From NCBI GenBank assembly GCA_050944455.1, contig JBMNRC010000002.1:1-64000 (forward strand): DNA of 64,000 bases, in the 5' to 3' direction. Below the pieces are notes generated by a model. That model ran no database searches. It saw only the letters and a program-made list of their open reading frames with translations, and was not told the DNA's origin. The DNA is from Anthropogastromicrobium sp050944455 (GTDB lineage: Bacteria > Bacillota > Clostridia > Lachnospirales > Lachnospiraceae). Below are positions 52,174 to 61,377 of this stretch, in pieces. Numbering within the stretch: position 1 is the first letter of the stretch; every line of letters starts with the position of its first letter. The position numbers were made by a program, and so were the translations under genes.

Positions 52174-53343
52174 TTAAGCCAGGCGGTGGGCGCCGTCGCC
52201 GATACTCACGACATAGAAATCAGCCGCGTAGCCGATCTTGTCTTTGTATTCCTTCCCGACGTTTTCAATAAAACTGTCGACAGCGTCGTTCTCGACGATG
52301 CTTACCGTGCATCCGCCGAAGCCGGCGCCGGTCATGCGGGAGCCGATCACTCCGCTGCACTTCCAGGCCGCGTCGACAAGCGTATCCAGCTCTTTCCCGG
52401 TTACCTCGTAATCGTCCCGGAGGGAGACGTGGGAAGCGTTCATCAGTTTCCCGAACGCGGCGATGTCCCCGGCCTGCAGATCTTTGACGGCCTCGATGGT
52501 GCGGGCGTTTTCGTATACGGCGTGTTTAGCCCTTTTTACGCGCACCGGATCCTTGATGGCGTATTTGACTTCCTCGAATTCGGCGGGAGTCAGCTCGCCG
52601 AGGCTTTTGATATTCTTCACCTTCTGGATTTCTGCCAGAGCGGTTTCGCACTCGGCTCTGCGCTCATTGTACTTGGAATCCCCGAGGCCGCGCTTCTTGT
52701 TGCTGGAAGCGATGACGATCTTCGCATTGTCCAGCCTGATCGGGGCGTAAACGTAGGAGAGATCCGCCGTATCGAGGAAAATGGCGTTGTCCTTTTTGCC
52801 CATGGCTACGGCAAACTGGTCCATGATTCCGCAGTTGACGTGGTTGTAGTTGTTCTCGGAGAACTGCCCGTACAGCGCGAGATCGATCATGGAAAGGTCG
52901 TCGTATCCGAACATATCCCTGAGCATCACGCCGGTCAGGACTTCCAGGGAAGCGGAAGAAGAGAGGCCCGAGCCGTTCGGGATGTTTCCGTAGACGACAA
53001 TGTCGAGGCCGGAGAACAGCGGATGCTTTTTCTCGGTGAAGGTCCACATGACGCCCTTCGGATACTGCGTCCAGTTTCCTTCTTTCCCGAGCGTGAAATC
53101 GTCCAGGGAAGATTCGACGACGCCGTCTTTCTCAAAATTCATGGAGTAGAAGCGGAGCTTATTGTCCGGCCTTCTGCGCGCGGCCATGTAGGTGCCGATC
53201 GTCAGGGCGCAGGGGAAGACATGCCCGCCGTTGTAGTCAGTGTGCTCTCCGATCAGGTTGACGCGGCCCGGCGAAAAGTAGGTGCGGATATCCCCCTCGC
53301 CGCCGTACAGCTTTTTAAAACATTCCAGTACTTCATTGATCAT
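52174..53343 (-). CDS. galK: Galactokinase
   Basis: 389 residues, the usual size. It phosphorylates alpha-D-galactose at C1. GHMP-kinase motifs are all present: the galactokinase signature GRVNLIGEHTDYNGG (about 27-41), the ATP-binding PNGSGLSSSAS, and the C-terminal GAGFGGCTVS. The start at 53343 follows GGAGGTAACGCC on the minus strand; a longer frame to 53463 would cross the promoter. It leads galK-galE from a near-consensus promoter at 53462-53490. With the GH35 enzyme elsewhere in the window it supports growth on galactosides. Confidence 0.97.
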   Translation of the reverse strand: MINEVLECFKKLYGGEGDIRTYFSPGRVNLIGEHTDYNGGHVFPCALTIGTYMAARRRPDNKLRFYSMNFEKDGVVESSLDDFTLGKEGNWTQYPKGVMWTFTEKKHPLFSGLDIVVYGNIPNGSGLSSSASLEVLTGVMLRDMFGYDDLSMIDLALYGQFSENNYNHVNCGIMDQFAVAMGKKDNAIFLDTADLSYVYAPIRLDNAKIVIASSNKKRGLGDSKYNERRAECETALAEIQKVKNIKSLGELTPAEFEEVKYAIKDPVRVKRAKHAVYENARTIEAVKDLQAGDIAAFGKLMNASHVSLRDDYEVTGKELDTLVDAAWKCSGVIGSRMTGAGFGGCTVSIVENDAVDSFIENVGKEYKDKIGYAADFYVVSIGDGAHRLA

Positions 53344-53461
53344 GGCGTTACCTCCGTATCCGGGACAGCCCGGCAATATTTTCTCTGCTGCGGCTGCGCC
53401 TCCCTGGCGCTGGACCGTGATCCGGCCGCGGGGCGGAGAACAGCTGCGCATATCTGAAGCC

Positions 53462-53490
53462 ATTATAATAGATGTAAGTTTTTTTCACAA
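53462..53490 (-). promoter_or_regulatory. Promoter of galK
   Basis: On the minus strand TTGTGA (53485-53490), 17 bases, TATAAT (53462-53467). The leader is about 110 bases. Confidence 0.8.
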
Positions 53491-53670
53491 TGACTAACTG
53501 ACGGGCTGCGCCGAATTCCGCGCCGCAGAAAACGGAACGGATTTCACCGCCCGGAACGCCTCGACCGATGACCGAATTCCGCGCGGCAGACAGCGAAACG
53601 CGAAAACCCGCCCGGCGGCGCCTGTCAAATCTGGGTAAAGATTTTGTAAGATTCTTCATCAAATTTACAC

Positions 53671-53698
53671 AGATTTAATAAATCTTTTATGTTATACT
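53671..53698 (+). promoter_or_regulatory. Extended -10 promoter and palindrome upstream of the LtaS-like gene
   Basis: TGTTATACT (53690-53698) is an extended -10. Immediately upstream the 15-base palindrome AGATTTA-A-TAAATCT (53671-53685) occupies the spacer, a likely regulator site. No good -35 at 17 bases, which would suit an activator or extended -10 promoter. The rest of 53344-53775 shows only this and the galK promoter. Confidence 0.6.
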
Positions 53699-53775
53699 AG
53701 GCAAGGCATTCAGTCGCTGTTATTTCCGCAGGCGGGTGAAGCTGCGGGACAGCCAGTTTTTCGGTGAGGTGAAAT

Positions 53776-56292
53776 ATGGAAAATCAAAATCTGGACGGGT
53801 CCGAAAAGGTTTCGGATCAGCCGGGTGATGAGACACAGAACGAAGAAATCAGCACGGAGAAGACGTCCGTGACTGCGGAGAAAGAAGAAAAAACGGCAGA
53901 GAACCCGGAAGGGCAGACACAAGACAGCCCGGAAGAAGAGCCGGGGGAAATGAAGGAAGCCGGAGCGGATCAGCCGGGAGAGAATGTAGCGGGGAAAGCG
54001 GACCAGCCGGCGGCGCAGGACAGTCCGGTGAATCCGTCTGCTCCTGAAAAGCCTGGCAAACCGGAGAAACCGGGGAGAACGAACAGGCCGAAGAGGCAGA
54101 AACAGCCGTTCCAGTACGGCTATCTGGCTGACGACGGGAGAAGAATCCATGTGAGGAAGAATCTTGCCTGCCTGGTCGAGGCGGCCGTTTTCGCGGCTCT
54201 GTTTATCCTGATTCTGGCCATGGGATGCTACTACAACGGTTTCAACGGCCGGATGTTCACAGGCGTCGCGGCTCTCTTTGCCGCGTCCGAATTCATTCTG
54301 CTGGTGGCGGTTAACCCGGTCAGAAAAGCGAGAGCCGTCATTGCGCTGGCCTGCGCGGCAGCCGCGGCCTACGCTATGATTGACTATTTCATGCACGGCA
54401 TGTCCTGGCGCGACTACTTTATCCTGCTCGTCTCGGTGTCCGCGGCGGATTTCTTCCTGCTGCAGACCCCGCAGATGAACCGGAAAATGCACAGCGTCAT
54501 CGGCATGGTTGTGGCGTGCTTTGTGCCTTTCCTGCTGTTCTGGACGGTGGAGCTTTACAACCATGACTGGGATACGCTGGTAGACAACGCGCCGTTCGTC
54601 AACTACGCGCTGTACTACATGCTTTTTGCCATCCTGCTTTTTGCGGCGGGAAGCCCCAAGGTATCCCTGACTGTGCAGATCATCTGCATCGGCGGATTCG
54701 CGGTCGCCAGCTATTTTGTCATGCTGTTCCGCACCAACCCGATTGTCCCCTGGGATATCTATTCGATCAGGACGGCGATGGAGGTCGCTGGCAACCAGAC
54801 GTTCATGATCAGCTGGCGCTTCGCCTTTGTCACAGGCGTGGTCCTGCTGCTGCTGGCCGTTGTTTTCCGCGATACGGTCAGGTTCAGAAACTGGGTGGTC
54901 CGCCTGGTGCTGACGGTCGCCTCCTGCATTTCGCTCGCGTTCTTCCTCAACTTCCTGTGGCAGGATGACACGGCGGACCGCCTGAAACTGAACAAATCGC
55001 TGTTCCGCCCGGTCCGCATGTACAGTTATGACGGCCTGGTGCTGAACTTTACGCTGAACCTGCGGTACATGACGATCAGCGCGCCTGAGGGCTATGATTC
55101 CGAGACCGAAGCCGAAGTGCTCGCCTCCCAGCCGGAAGACACGACGGAACTGCCCGAAGACCTGCCCAACGTCATCATCATCATGGATGAGACCTTCAGC
55201 GACCTTGCCGTCAACGGCGAGTTCCGGACGAACATGGATTATATGCCGTTCGTCCACAGCATCCTGAACGGCGAGGTCGAAAACACGGTAAGCGGCTATC
55301 TCTACGTATCCGTTCTCGGCGGAAATACCGCGAACTCGGAGTTTGAGGCCATGACCAGCGACAGCATGGTGTTCTTCCCGGCGGGTTCCGTGCCTTATCA
55401 GCAGTATCTGCTCCAGAATGATATCCATTCGCTGACGGAGGATTTCAACAACTGGGGGTATTACACCATCGGAATGCACCCCTACCTGGCTGCCGGATGG
55501 AACCGCAACAAGATCTATCCTCTGATGCATTTTGACCAGACGATTTTCCAGGAGGATCTTCTGGAGAACAACCTGTACCGCACTCTGCTGCGCCGGTACG
55601 TCAGCGATGAAGCGGATTTCAAGAACGTCGAGCTGCTGCTGAACCGCAACGACGACCCGGTGTTCATGCTGAACATCACGATGCAGAACCACAGCGCTTA
55701 CGGCGGTTCCTACCTGAACTTCACGCCGCTGATCCGCGCGATCTTCTACAACACTTACACGACCAAGTACCTCAACCATTATCTCTCCCTGATCTATGAG
55801 ACGGATAAGGCGCTGGAGGAACTGATCACCGACCTGTCGGAGAGCGATGAAAAAACCGTCATCCTGTTCTTCGGAGACCATCAGCCCAACGATTATGTCG
55901 TCGAGCCGATCTTCAAGGAAAACGGCCTGGACATCGACAACCGCACGCTGGACCAGGAGCAGAAGCGCCATATCACCCCGTTCTTCATCTGGGCAAACTA
56001 TGACCTCGGACTGGACAGCGCGGTGACCGGCGTCGAGACCAGCGCCAACTATCTGGCTGGCCTGCTTCTGGATACGATCGGCTTCCCGAAGGACCAGTAT
56101 CAGACTTATGTTTCCTCTGTCCAGGAGACGTTCCCGATTTTCAACGCTGTCGCCTACCGCAACACGGACGGAGAGTGGAAAGAATACTCCGAGATGACGG
56201 AGGAAGAGCAGGCTGTGTACGACGAGTACGAAAAACTGCAGTACTATCACATCTACGACCAGGAATACGAGGAGTACGAAGCCGGAAACTGA
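53776..56292 (+). CDS. LTA synthase family sulfatase-type membrane protein
   Basis: 838 residues. The first 115 are an acidic Glu/Gln/Pro/Lys-rich cytoplasmic segment. Helices then span about 130-400 (more than the five of classical LtaS). An extracytoplasmic sulfatase-fold domain starts at about 460: NVIIIMDETFSDLAVNG with the metal-binding Glu, then the nucleophile Thr518 in SVLGGNTANSEFE, a PYLAAGWNRNKIYPLMHFD segment and FFGDHQPNDYVVEP with metal ligands. LtaS-type enzymes transfer glycerol phosphate (or similar) from phosphatidylglycerol to a glycolipid or to other glycans. Whether this makes lipoteichoic acid or decorates another polymer is open. GAGGTG precedes the ATG. Confidence 0.9.
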   Translation: MENQNLDGSEKVSDQPGDETQNEEISTEKTSVTAEKEEKTAENPEGQTQDSPEEEPGEMKEAGADQPGENVAGKADQPAAQDSPVNPSAPEKPGKPEKPGRTNRPKRQKQPFQYGYLADDGRRIHVRKNLACLVEAAVFAALFILILAMGCYYNGFNGRMFTGVAALFAASEFILLVAVNPVRKARAVIALACAAAAAYAMIDYFMHGMSWRDYFILLVSVSAADFFLLQTPQMNRKMHSVIGMVVACFVPFLLFWTVELYNHDWDTLVDNAPFVNYALYYMLFAILLFAAGSPKVSLTVQIICIGGFAVASYFVMLFRTNPIVPWDIYSIRTAMEVAGNQTFMISWRFAFVTGVVLLLLAVVFRDTVRFRNWVVRLVLTVASCISLAFFLNFLWQDDTADRLKLNKSLFRPVRMYSYDGLVLNFTLNLRYMTISAPEGYDSETEAEVLASQPEDTTELPEDLPNVIIIMDETFSDLAVNGEFRTNMDYMPFVHSILNGEVENTVSGYLYVSVLGGNTANSEFEAMTSDSMVFFPAGSVPYQQYLLQNDIHSLTEDFNNWGYYTIGMHPYLAAGWNRNKIYPLMHFDQTIFQEDLLENNLYRTLLRRYVSDEADFKNVELLLNRNDDPVFMLNITMQNHSAYGGSYLNFTPLIRAIFYNTYTTKYLNHYLSLIYETDKALEELITDLSESDEKTVILFFGDHQPNDYVVEPIFKENGLDIDNRTLDQEQKRHITPFFIWANYDLGLDSAVTGVETSANYLAGLLLDTIGFPKDQYQTYVSSVQETFPIFNAVAYRNTDGEWKEYSEMTEEEQAVYDEYEKLQYYHIYDQEYEEYEAGN

Positions 56293-56329
56293 TTCCGCGC
56301 GCCGGCCGGCCTGAAGCCGGATATGAAGC

Positions 56330-56364
56330 GAGCCGCCCGGGAAAACCGGGCGGCTCATTTTTTC
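56330..56364 (+). terminator. Terminator after the LtaS-like gene
   Basis: A perfect 11-base-pair stem (56330-56340 with 56346-56356), a GAAAA loop and six T after one A. Confidence 0.92.
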
Positions 56365-56425
56365 CGAGAATTTTTCCTGAAGCCGCTGCTGTCTTTCCGG
56401 CTTTCTTCACCGGCCGCACAGAGCG

Positions 56426-56610
56426 CGGGACAGGCATATCGCAGGGCAAGCGCATTGCGTGGCAGGGACTGCGCGGGACAGGCATATCGCGGGGCAAGCG
56501 CATTGCGTGACAGGGCTGCACGGGACAGGCATATCGCGGGGCAAGCGTTGCGTGACAGGGCTGCACGGGACAGGCATATCACGGGAAAAGCGCATAGCTG
56601 GACAAAAGCG
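56426..56610. repeat. Minisatellite of about four 45-48-base units
   Basis: Units start with CGGGACAGGCATATC at 56426, 56474, 56521 and 56566 (lengths 48, 47, 45 and a diverged last copy). Units 2 and 3 differ mainly by a two-base deletion. Unit lengths are not multiples of three, so frames shift between copies and coding is unlikely. It lies between the LtaS-like terminator and the end of truA. Confidence 0.95.
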
Positions 56611-56669
56611 CCGCTGGACAGGGGCGGCGCAGTGAAAACAGCTGCGGCGCAGGGAGAACAGCCGCGGGG

Positions 56670-57422
56670 TCAGCTGTAGTCCACGCTGATCAGGCACAGC
56701 CCGCAGGGCGGCGCCGTGAGCCCGGCCTGTTTTCTGTCCTTCGCTTCGATCAGCGCCGGGATGGATGCCGGATCCCTCTTTCCGATCCCGCATTCGATCA
56801 GCGTACCGGTCAGGATGCGCACCATGTGCTGCAGAAAACCGTCGCCGTGGTAGGTGAAGGTGAGATAAGGCCCGTGCTGTTCAATGACAATGGAATCGAC
56901 CGTGCGCACAGTTGATTTTTTCATGCGCGGATTCGCGCAGAAGGAAGCGTAGTCATGGGTACCGGCCAGGAACGACGCGGCTTCGCGCATCCTGTCCAGG
57001 TCGGGCTTCCACTCCGCGGGAATGTTCCAGACATACTTGCGGTCAAAAACCGGCTTGAGCGGCCCGGTATAGCAGGTGTAGCCGTACGTTTTGCCGACAG
57101 CGAGATAGCGGGCGTGAAAGCGGGGAGAGGCGTCCCGGACGTCCAGAACGCAGATATCCTCGGGCAGGTAATGGTTGCAGGCGTCGCGAAGCTCATCGGC
57201 GGACAGATCAGTTTCGAGATGGGCGTTGCACACCATGCCGCGCGCGTGGACGCCGGCGTCAGTGCGGCCGGCCCCGATCACTTCGACGGACTCCATGCCG
57301 GTGAGTTCAGCCAGCAGTTTTTCCATTTTTCCCTGGATGGTCATTTCTCTGCCCGGCTGCTTCGCCCAGCCGTAATACCGGGTGCCGTCGTAGGCAAGCA
57401 GAAAGCGGATATTTCTTTTCAT
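56670..57422 (-). CDS. truA: tRNA pseudouridine synthase A
   Basis: 250 residues, typical length. It makes pseudouridine at tRNA positions 38-40. The catalytic Asp55 lies in GRTDAGVHARG; other family motifs are FLLAYDGTRYYGWAKQPG, the KTYGYTCYTG strand and FLQHMVRILTGTLI. No good ribosome site lies close to ATG 57422; the nearest, AAAGGAG, is about 40 bases upstream with a GC hairpin between, so translation may need refolding or be weak. The gene stands alone. Confidence 0.95.
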   Translation of the reverse strand: MKRNIRFLLAYDGTRYYGWAKQPGREMTIQGKMEKLLAELTGMESVEVIGAGRTDAGVHARGMVCNAHLETDLSADELRDACNHYLPEDICVLDVRDASPRFHARYLAVGKTYGYTCYTGPLKPVFDRKYVWNIPAEWKPDLDRMREAASFLAGTHDYASFCANPRMKKSTVRTVDSIVIEQHGPYLTFTYHGDGFLQHMVRILTGTLIECGIGKRDPASIPALIEAKDRKQAGLTAPPCGLCLISVDYS

Positions 57423-57720
57423 TGCGCTGAAGGCCGCGTGCCGCCGGGCGGCGTGGGCCTGTTCTCCTTTCCTGTCCCCTGTCGGGGTTGAATGTCCCCA
57501 TTATAGCCGGATGTTCCGCCGTTCCGCAAGAACCCGGGCCCTGCCGCGGATAACTCCTGACTTCTCCCCGATGAGACGCCGGCGGCCGCGGTGAGGAATA
57601 ATACGGCGGCCGGAGGACGGGCTGCCCGTCACTGGAGCATGGTATCCCGGCCTGCAGGCCTGACGTCTGCCGGGGAACGGCCCCAGATGCCGCCCGTAAG
57701 GATATTGTAAGGAAAATTAC

Positions 57721-57748
57721 TTGCACTTTTGGCTTAGTCAGGTATAAT
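57721..57748 (+). promoter_or_regulatory. Promoter of mreB
   Basis: TTGCAC (57721-57726), 16 bases, TATAAT (57743-57748). The leader is about 260 bases, unusually long, GC-rich, and includes a copy of CGGCCCGGGCAGCCT at 57856-57870. No gene is seen in 57423-58016. Confidence 0.8.
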
Positions 57749-58016
57749 GATACAAGGTTATTTATGCCTGCGGAAGACGGTAAAACAGGCTTCCGCGGGA
57801 TCGCAGACGGTCTCTGCCGGAACGGCCGGAGGCCGCGGAAGAACAGCCTGACGAACGGCCCGGGCAGCCTGTACAGCGCCTGTTCCCCGCGCCTTATGCG
57901 CCGCGGGATTTCTGTTTTATTCTGACACAGTTGATCATCGATGCAGTTTTACTGATACAGTTTCAGACCGGAAGGGCGTCCGCCCTGCCGCGCATCTGAC
58001 AGGGGGTTGCAGATTC

Positions 58017-59018
58017 ATGGGAGTTTCCACCGATATCGGGATTGATCTGGGAACAGCCAGCATTCTTGTATATATCAAAAACAAAGGCGTTGTGCTGAGA
58101 GAGCCTTCGGTAGTTGCCTACGACCGCAATACGAATGAAATCCGTGCGATCGGAGAGGAGGCCCGCATGATGATCGGCCGCACTCCCGGCAATATTGTTG
58201 CCATCCGCCCGCTCCGCCAGGGTGTTATCGCGGATTACACCATCACCGAAAAGATGATCCGCTACTTTATCCAGAAGGCGGTAGGCCGCCGCATCTTCCG
58301 CAAACCGCGCATCAGCGTGTGCGTTCCGAGCCAGATCACGGAAGTGGAGCGCAAGGCGGTGGAGGACGCGACCTTCAACGCGGGCGCCCGTGAAGTTTAC
58401 CTGGTGGAGGAACCGCTGGCGGCGGCTATCGGGGCAGGGGTGGATATCTCCAAGCCCGCCGGCAACATGGTCGTCGACGTAGGCGGCGGTACGACTGATA
58501 TTGCCGTGATATCGCTCGGCGGAACGGTCGTGAGCGAATCCATCAAGGTCGCCGGGGACGATTTCAACGACGCTATCGTGCGCTATATGCGCAAAAACCA
58601 CAATCTTCTGATCGGCGAGCGCACCGGTGAGGAGATCAAGATCAAGATCGGCACCTGCTATCCGCGGGTGGACGAACTGGCGCTGGATGTGCGCGGCCGC
58701 GACCTCGTCAGCGGTCTCCCGAAGACGGTGACCATCACTTCCTCCGAGACGGAGGAAGCCCTGCGGGAGCCGACCAACCAGATCGTCGAGGCTGTTCACA
58801 TGGTGCTGGAGAAGACGCCGCCGGAACTCGCAGCCGATATTTCCGACCGCGGCATCGTGCTCACGGGCGGCGGCGCGCTGCTGCACGGGCTTGAGCATCT
58901 GCTGGAAGAGCGGCTCGGAATCACCACCATGACGGCGGAAAACCCGATGAACTGCGTGGCCATCGGCACCGGCCGTTATCTTGACGTAATCAGTTCCATC
59001 AACGAAAATGAAGAGTGA
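58017..59018 (+). CDS. mreB: Rod shape-determining protein MreB (or Mbl-type paralogue)
   Basis: 333 residues, full-length bacterial actin. Nucleotide-binding motifs: phosphate-1 DIGIDLGTASILVY at the start, phosphate-2 VVDVGGGTTDIAVI (about 158-171), and adenosine motif GIVLTGGGALLHGLEHLL (about 280-297). It polymerises under the membrane and guides elongation of peptidoglycan. No mreC or mreD follows, so it may be a second copy (Mbl or MreBH type). The ATG follows AGGGGG. A terminator ends the unit at 59054-59112. Confidence 0.95.
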   Translation: MGVSTDIGIDLGTASILVYIKNKGVVLREPSVVAYDRNTNEIRAIGEEARMMIGRTPGNIVAIRPLRQGVIADYTITEKMIRYFIQKAVGRRIFRKPRISVCVPSQITEVERKAVEDATFNAGAREVYLVEEPLAAAIGAGVDISKPAGNMVVDVGGGTTDIAVISLGGTVVSESIKVAGDDFNDAIVRYMRKNHNLLIGERTGEEIKIKIGTCYPRVDELALDVRGRDLVSGLPKTVTITSSETEEALREPTNQIVEAVHMVLEKTPPELAADISDRGIVLTGGGALLHGLEHLLEERLGITTMTAENPMNCVAIGTGRYLDVISSINENEE

Positions 59019-59053
59019 ATTTCAATCAGGCCTGCGTAACGGCGCGGCCATCA

Positions 59054-59112
59054 GCAAAGAGCTCCGGGGCAGGGAAAGCAGATTCTGCCCGGAGCTCTTT
59101 GCATAACAGCGG
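59054..59112 (+). terminator. Terminator after mreB
   Basis: An 18-base-pair stem with one bulged G (59054-59072 with 59095-59112), with A-rich and T-rich ends. Confidence 0.75.
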
Positions 59113-59157
59113 TTTTGCGCCGGCGGGCGCCGTTTTGCGAATCTGGCGGAGGATATT

Positions 59158-61377
59158 TTGACAGAACTTGAGGGTCAGGTAGAGAGAATCGTTTACAGGA
59201 ACGAGGACAACGGATACACCGTGCTCGTTCTGGACACGGACGGCGGAGACGAGAGCGTGACGGGAATTTTCCCTGACGTCGCGGAGGGAGAGTATCTGCG
59301 CGTGAAGGGTGAAAAGGTCGTGCATCCGCGCTACGGGGAGCAGCTTAAAGCCGATTCCTGCGAGTTCGTGAGGCCGTCCGAGAAGAACGCCATTGAGAAA
59401 TACCTGGCGTCCGGGGCGGTAAAGGGAATCGGGGAAGCGCTCGCGAAGAGAATCGTCAGAAAGTTCGGGGACGATACGCTGCGCATAATCGAGGAGGAGC
59501 CGGAGCGGCTGTCCGAGGTGAAGGGCATCTCGAAAAGCAAGGCGGTTTCCATCGCGGCGGAGCTCGCCGAAAAGCGCGATCTGCGGCAGGCCATGCTCTT
59601 TCTGCAGGACTACGGGATCAGCCAGAACCTTGCGATCAAAATCTATAAAAAGTACGGGGACAAACTCTACAAAATTCTTCGCCAGAACCCTTACCAGCTG
59701 GCGGACGACATCGACGGCGTCGGCTTTAAGCGGGCGGACGAGATCGCTCAGAAAATCGGCATCGAGGCCGACTCGGATTTCCGCATCCGCAGCGCGGTTC
59801 TTTATCTGCTGCAGCAGGGCGAGGGGGAAGGGAACACCTGTCTCCCGCAGGAGCTGGTGGAGAGCCAGGTTTTCCAGCTGCTGCAGATTCCGGAGCGGGA
59901 CCTGGAACCGCTGCTGATGAACCTGGTTATCGACCGGAAAATCGCCATCAAAGAGGACGGCGGCCAGAAGATGGTTTACAGCTGGCGGGCCTACAAGGCG
60001 GAAAACTCGGTGGCGCAGATGCTTCTCAGCCTCAGCGTGGTCAGCAGTGTCCCGGAGGAAGAAATCGCCCGCCGGCTCGCAAAAATCGAGAAGGAAGAGC
60101 AGATCGTTCTGGATGAAAAACAGCGCGAGGCGGTGAACGCCGCTGTCCGCGGCGGGATCACGATCGTCACCGGCGGTCCCGGAACCGGAAAAACGACGAT
60201 TATCCGCACCCTGATCCGCTACTTTGAAACAGAGAAAAAGACCGTGCTCTGCGCCGCGCCGACCGGCCGGGCCGCGAAAAGAATGACGGAGGCCGCCGGC
60301 CGTGAGGCCAGGACTATCCACCGGATGCTCGAGGCGTCCGGGGATCCGGACACAGACCGCACCGTGTTCAACCGGAATGAGGACAATCCGCTGGAGGCGG
60401 ACGTTGTAATCATCGATGAAATGTCGATGGTCGACATCTATCTGATGCAGGCGCTGCTCCGCGCCATGGTGCCGGGGATGAAGCTGATTCTCACCGGAGA
60501 CTCCAGCCAGCTGCCGAGCGTCGGGCCGGGCAATGTGCTGCGGGATATGATCGCGTCCGGCTGTTTCCGCGTCGTGAGGCTGGAGAAAATTTTCCGCCAG
60601 GCGGCGGGAAGCGATATTATCGTCAACGCCCACCGCATCAACGCCGGCGAGATGGTCGGACCCAGGCCCGGAAGCCGGGATTTCCTGTTCATTGAGCGCG
60701 ACAATCCCGGGCAGATCAAGGGGGCCGTGATAACGCTGCTGACCCGGAAACTTCCGGACTATCTGGACACGGACTGGAGTGAAATCCAGGTGCTGACCCC
60801 GATGCGCAAAGGAGCGCTCGGGCTGGAGCAGCTCAACCTGACGCTGCAGGGCAACATCAACGGGCCGGATCTGTCAAAGATGGAGATGACGGTGGGAAGC
60901 ACGGTGTTCCGGGAAGGCGACAAGGTCATGCAGACCAAAAATGATTACCAGAAGCCCTGGAAGATCCTCGACAGCTTCCGCACCGCGGTCCACGAGGGCC
61001 AGGGAGTTTACAACGGGGACATGGGAGTGATCCGGGAGATCAGCCCCGAAGAAGGGCAGATCACGGTGGAATTTGACGAAGGCCGGCGGGCCGTGTACTC
61101 GGGAAGGGAAGCCGAAGACCTGGAACTCGCCTACGCCATCACCATCCATAAAAGCCAGGGGAGCGAATTCCCTGCCGTGATCCTTCCGCTTCTCACGGGG
61201 CCGCGGATGCTCATGAACCGCAACCTGCTCTACACGGCGGTGACCCGGGCGAAAAAGTGCGTCTGCATTGTCGGGAGCGTTCAGACCTTCCAGTCGATGA
61301 TCCGCAACGATGTCGAGCAGAGGCGCTACAGCGGTCTGGTCAGCAGGCTCCGGGATAACAATGGGCTTTTTGAGTGA
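59158..61377 (+). CDS. recD2: ATP-dependent DNA helicase RecD2
   Basis: 739 residues, the size of RecD2 (RecD/TraA family without RecBC). It is a 5'-3' superfamily 1B helicase. The N-terminal OB and helix-hairpin-helix part (1-220; GQVERIVYRNEDNGYTVLVL, AVKGIGEALAKRIVRKFGD) is followed by Walker A GGPGTGKTT from residue 339, motif II VIIDEMSMVD, LTGDSSQLPSVGPGNVL and the C-terminal YAITIHKSQGSEF and VTRAKKCVCIVG motifs. The start is TTG 59158 after GGAGGATATT. It overlaps comF by 17 bases, and the histidine kinase gene overlaps comF, so the three are translationally chained. Confidence 0.96.
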   Translation: MTELEGQVERIVYRNEDNGYTVLVLDTDGGDESVTGIFPDVAEGEYLRVKGEKVVHPRYGEQLKADSCEFVRPSEKNAIEKYLASGAVKGIGEALAKRIVRKFGDDTLRIIEEEPERLSEVKGISKSKAVSIAAELAEKRDLRQAMLFLQDYGISQNLAIKIYKKYGDKLYKILRQNPYQLADDIDGVGFKRADEIAQKIGIEADSDFRIRSAVLYLLQQGEGEGNTCLPQELVESQVFQLLQIPERDLEPLLMNLVIDRKIAIKEDGGQKMVYSWRAYKAENSVAQMLLSLSVVSSVPEEEIARRLAKIEKEEQIVLDEKQREAVNAAVRGGITIVTGGPGTGKTTIIRTLIRYFETEKKTVLCAAPTGRAAKRMTEAAGREARTIHRMLEASGDPDTDRTVFNRNEDNPLEADVVIIDEMSMVDIYLMQALLRAMVPGMKLILTGDSSQLPSVGPGNVLRDMIASGCFRVVRLEKIFRQAAGSDIIVNAHRINAGEMVGPRPGSRDFLFIERDNPGQIKGAVITLLTRKLPDYLDTDWSEIQVLTPMRKGALGLEQLNLTLQGNINGPDLSKMEMTVGSTVFREGDKVMQTKNDYQKPWKILDSFRTAVHEGQGVYNGDMGVIREISPEEGQITVEFDEGRRAVYSGREAEDLELAYAITIHKSQGSEFPAVILPLLTGPRMLMNRNLLYTAVTRAKKCVCIVGSVQTFQSMIRNDVEQRRYSGLVSRLRDNNGLFE

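Noticed and set aside
53710..56358. Open frame of 882 codons antisense to the LtaS-like gene
   Set aside because: It is a mirror of the GC-rich codon pattern of a clearly real gene. The product has no domain and is composed of simple basic/acidic stretches.
56426..56610. CRISPR-like look of the repeats
   Set aside because: Units are directly adjacent with no unique spacers, and no cas genes are near.
56141..56679. Several open frames over the minisatellite encoding repeated Cys/Pro/Ala peptides
   Set aside because: The repeat units are 48, 47 and 45 bases, so no frame is kept through the array; no ribosome site.
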